In this document: one piece after another, positions 5,009-6,431 of the stretch
How the letters are laid out: each line of letters begins with the position of its first letter
Numbering within the stretch: the first letter of the stretch is position 1
Assembly (NCBI GenBank): GCA_031268115.1
Contig: JAIRXV010000414.1
Coordinates: forward strand, 1-6,431
Source: Bifidobacteriaceae bacterium
Lineage (GTDB): Bacteria; Actinomycetota; Actinomycetes; Actinomycetales; WQXJ01
Reading direction: 5' to 3'
Length of the DNA stretch: 6,431 nucleotides
Made by a program: the position numbers and the translations under genes
Notes under the pieces: model-generated
The model's input: only the letters and a program-made list of their open reading frames with translations
Told to the model about the DNA's origin: nothing
Database searches by the model: none

Positions 5009-6431
5009 TGGGCCCTTGCCTTCGCGGCCCGCACCCTTACCGCGCGGGAAACAAGACTTGATCGCGGCCACGAGCTACCCGCGGGCGGCCACCCAGGCAG
5101 CGTTCGAACTCGGCGGCATTGGGACCGGCAATGTCTCTATCGGAACGCGCGGCGAATTGCGAGATTGGGAATTAGCGAACCGGCCGGGCATGGGAAATTC
5201 GCTGCCATATTCGTTCTTTGCCATCCGAGTGGCTCGCCAAGGGGCAGCGCCAATCGCCAAGGTTCTCGAAGGTCGCTTCGCGCCCCCGTACCCGGGAGGC
5301 GGCGGGTTCATGCCGCTGGGTGTGGCGGGGTTGCCGCGCTTCGAAGATTCACAATTGAGCGCTCGCTACCCGTTTGTGACGGTAGATCTATTCGATGGGC
5401 AAGTTGGGCTGCCGGTTCAACTTGAGGCCTTCACGCCGTTCATCCCCCACGATGCCAAGCGATCGGGACTGCCGATGGCGGTCATCAGATTTCACGTGGA
5501 TAATCCGACCGGTCAGGACATTGAAGTCTCCGTGGCGGGATCTCTGGGGTCGCCTATCGGCGTGGTCGGTGCCGACCAGTTCGGAACTCCCATTTACGTA
5601 GGCCAACCCACTAACAGCGCCATTGAATCGGAACACTTGACGGGCGTAGGCTTCGGATCCGATCTACCCCCAACTCATCGTGAATACGGTACGGCGGTCC
5701 TCGCGAGCACTGCGCACGAGGGCGTCACATATACACCCCAATGGCGGGCCGGGTATTGGCCAGACGGTGCGGAGATCTTCTGGGTCGACTTCAAAGACGA
5801 TGGCCGTCTTGAGGCCGAACATCCGCGTTCCAATATGGCGGAATCTCGACTGGCCGCCCATGACTTGGGAGCGACTGGCCTGCGGCCCGGAGTGCGAGTG
5901 GGTAGTGTCGCCGCAACGCGCACGATAAAGGCTGGCGGAAGGGCCACCTTTGAGTTTATCCTCGCATGGCATTTCCCTAATCGCTTGCGAGGATGGGAGG
6001 GGCATGTCATTCGAGACGACCCCTATAGCGGTCAGACTGTACTCAACTACTACGCGGTACATTTCGCCGATGCCTTAGCGGTCGCCGAGTACGCTACCGC
6101 CGGGTTGGGTGAGCTTGAGCGAGAATCGCGGGCGTTTTCTGAGGCGCTGCATTCTTCAAACCTTCCGCCAGCGGTGATCGAGTCCCTTATCGCTGGAATC
6201 GCCACGCTGCGATCCACCACGTGTTTTAGAATTGCGGATGGAACATTCCTCGGTTGGGAGGGGTCTCTCGAAAGGGCGGGATCCTGCGAGGGAACCTGTA
6301 CACACGTCTGGAACTATGCGCAGACGGTCGCTTTCCTTTTTCCCGAGCTGGAGGTGTCCGCCCGGTCGGTGGAGTTCCTCGTGGAGACCGATTCGGAAGG
6401 ATCGATGGCCTTTCGCACCAACCAAGTGTTC
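4995..6431 (+). CDS. GH116-family glycoside hydrolase, C-terminus beyond the window
   Basis: An uninterrupted frame of 479 codons runs off the window end. GH116 contains retaining beta-glucosidases, beta-xylosidases and the GBA2-type glucosylceramidases. The N-terminal domain shows GGIGTGNVSIGTRGELRDWE starting at 40, then NRPG. AWHFPNR (324-330) is the conserved end of that domain. GWEG (420-423) and CTHVWNYAQ (435-443), followed by FLFPELE, open the alpha/alpha-barrel catalytic domain. Catalytic residues later in the barrel are probably outside the window, so activity cannot be judged. Family members often have about 800 residues, so roughly 60% is visible. ATG at 4995 is the best start: it lies 14 nt inside the kinase gene and gives a plausible 39-residue lead-in. 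The ribosome binding site is weak, which suits coupling. There is no signal peptide, so the enzyme is probably cytosolic and acts on an imported glycoside. Codon use seems less GC-biased than its neighbours (TTA, AGA and ATA codons occur). The family call is firm; the sugar specificity is unknown. Confidence 0.88.
   Translation, partial: MRPANGPLPSRPAPLPRGKQDLIAATSYPRAATQAAFELGGIGTGNVSIGTRGELRDWELANRPGMGNSLPYSFFAIRVARQGAAPIAKVLEGRFAPPYPGGGGFMPLGVAGLPRFEDSQLSARYPFVTVDLFDGQVGLPVQLEAFTPFIPHDAKRSGLPMAVIRFHVDNPTGQDIEVSVAGSLGSPIGVVGADQFGTPIYVGQPTNSAIESEHLTGVGFGSDLPPTHREYGTAVLASTAHEGVTYTPQWRAGYWPDGAEIFWVDFKDDGRLEAEHPRSNMAESRLAAHDLGATGLRPGVRVGSVAATRTIKAGGRATFEFILAWHFPNRLRGWEGHVIRDDPYSGQTVLNYYAVHFADALAVAEYATAGLGELERESRAFSEALHSSNLPPAVIESLIAGIATLRSTTCFRIADGTFLGWEGSLERAGSCEGTCTHVWNYAQTVAFLFPELEVSARSVEFLVETDSEGSMAFRTNQVF

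Noticed and set aside
4190..5071. Minus-strand open frame of 293 codons
   Set aside because: Antisense to the ribokinase-like gene, which has both PfkB signatures on the plus strand.

Overview
The window looks like chromosomal DNA from a high-GC Gram-positive bacterium, most likely an actinomycete. This rests on the GC-rich codon use, several GTG starts behind AGGAGG-type ribosome binding sites, a kinase-fold phosphotransferase of a type I associate with actinobacteria, and CRISPR repeats built like the Mycobacterium tuberculosis direct repeat. Family assignments come from reading motifs by eye; no database search was run.

Left part (1 to about 930): the trailing end of a CRISPR locus that reads leftward on the minus strand. 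It holds six complete 37-nt repeats and the tail of a seventh, with six spacers of 33-37 nt. A probable leader (439-671) follows, then a cas2 reading frame on the minus strand. The cas2 frame is dead: it has no start codon and an internal TAG stop. No cas1 or other cas gene follows on the right, so the adaptation module is broken here. The array could still be expressed if effector genes lie elsewhere.

Middle part (about 930-2890): a gene-poor junction, then a plus-strand APH/Mph-like phosphotransferase of 506 residues with a charged helical region and a long acidic, proline-rich tail. About 216 bases without a gene follow it.

Right part (2887-6431): a plus-strand sugar operon. In order it has a FucU/RbsD-family sugar mutarotase, a one-domain KpsF/GutQ-type arabinose-5-phosphate isomerase, a ribokinase-like PfkB kinase, and a GH116-family glycoside hydrolase cut by the window end. 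The kinase and hydrolase genes overlap by 14 nt. Two near-identical LacI-type operators (2897-2908 and, inverted, 3405-3416) lie just downstream of two promoter -10 boxes, one before each of the first two genes.

Read together, the operon suggests intracellular release of a pentose by the hydrolase, anomer interconversion by FucU, 5-phosphorylation by the kinase, and isomerisation to ribulose 5-phosphate. D-arabinose fits this enzyme set best, because FucU substrates share its stereochemistry and KpsF-type isomerases act on D-arabinose 5-phosphate. That route is an inference, not something the sequence proves.
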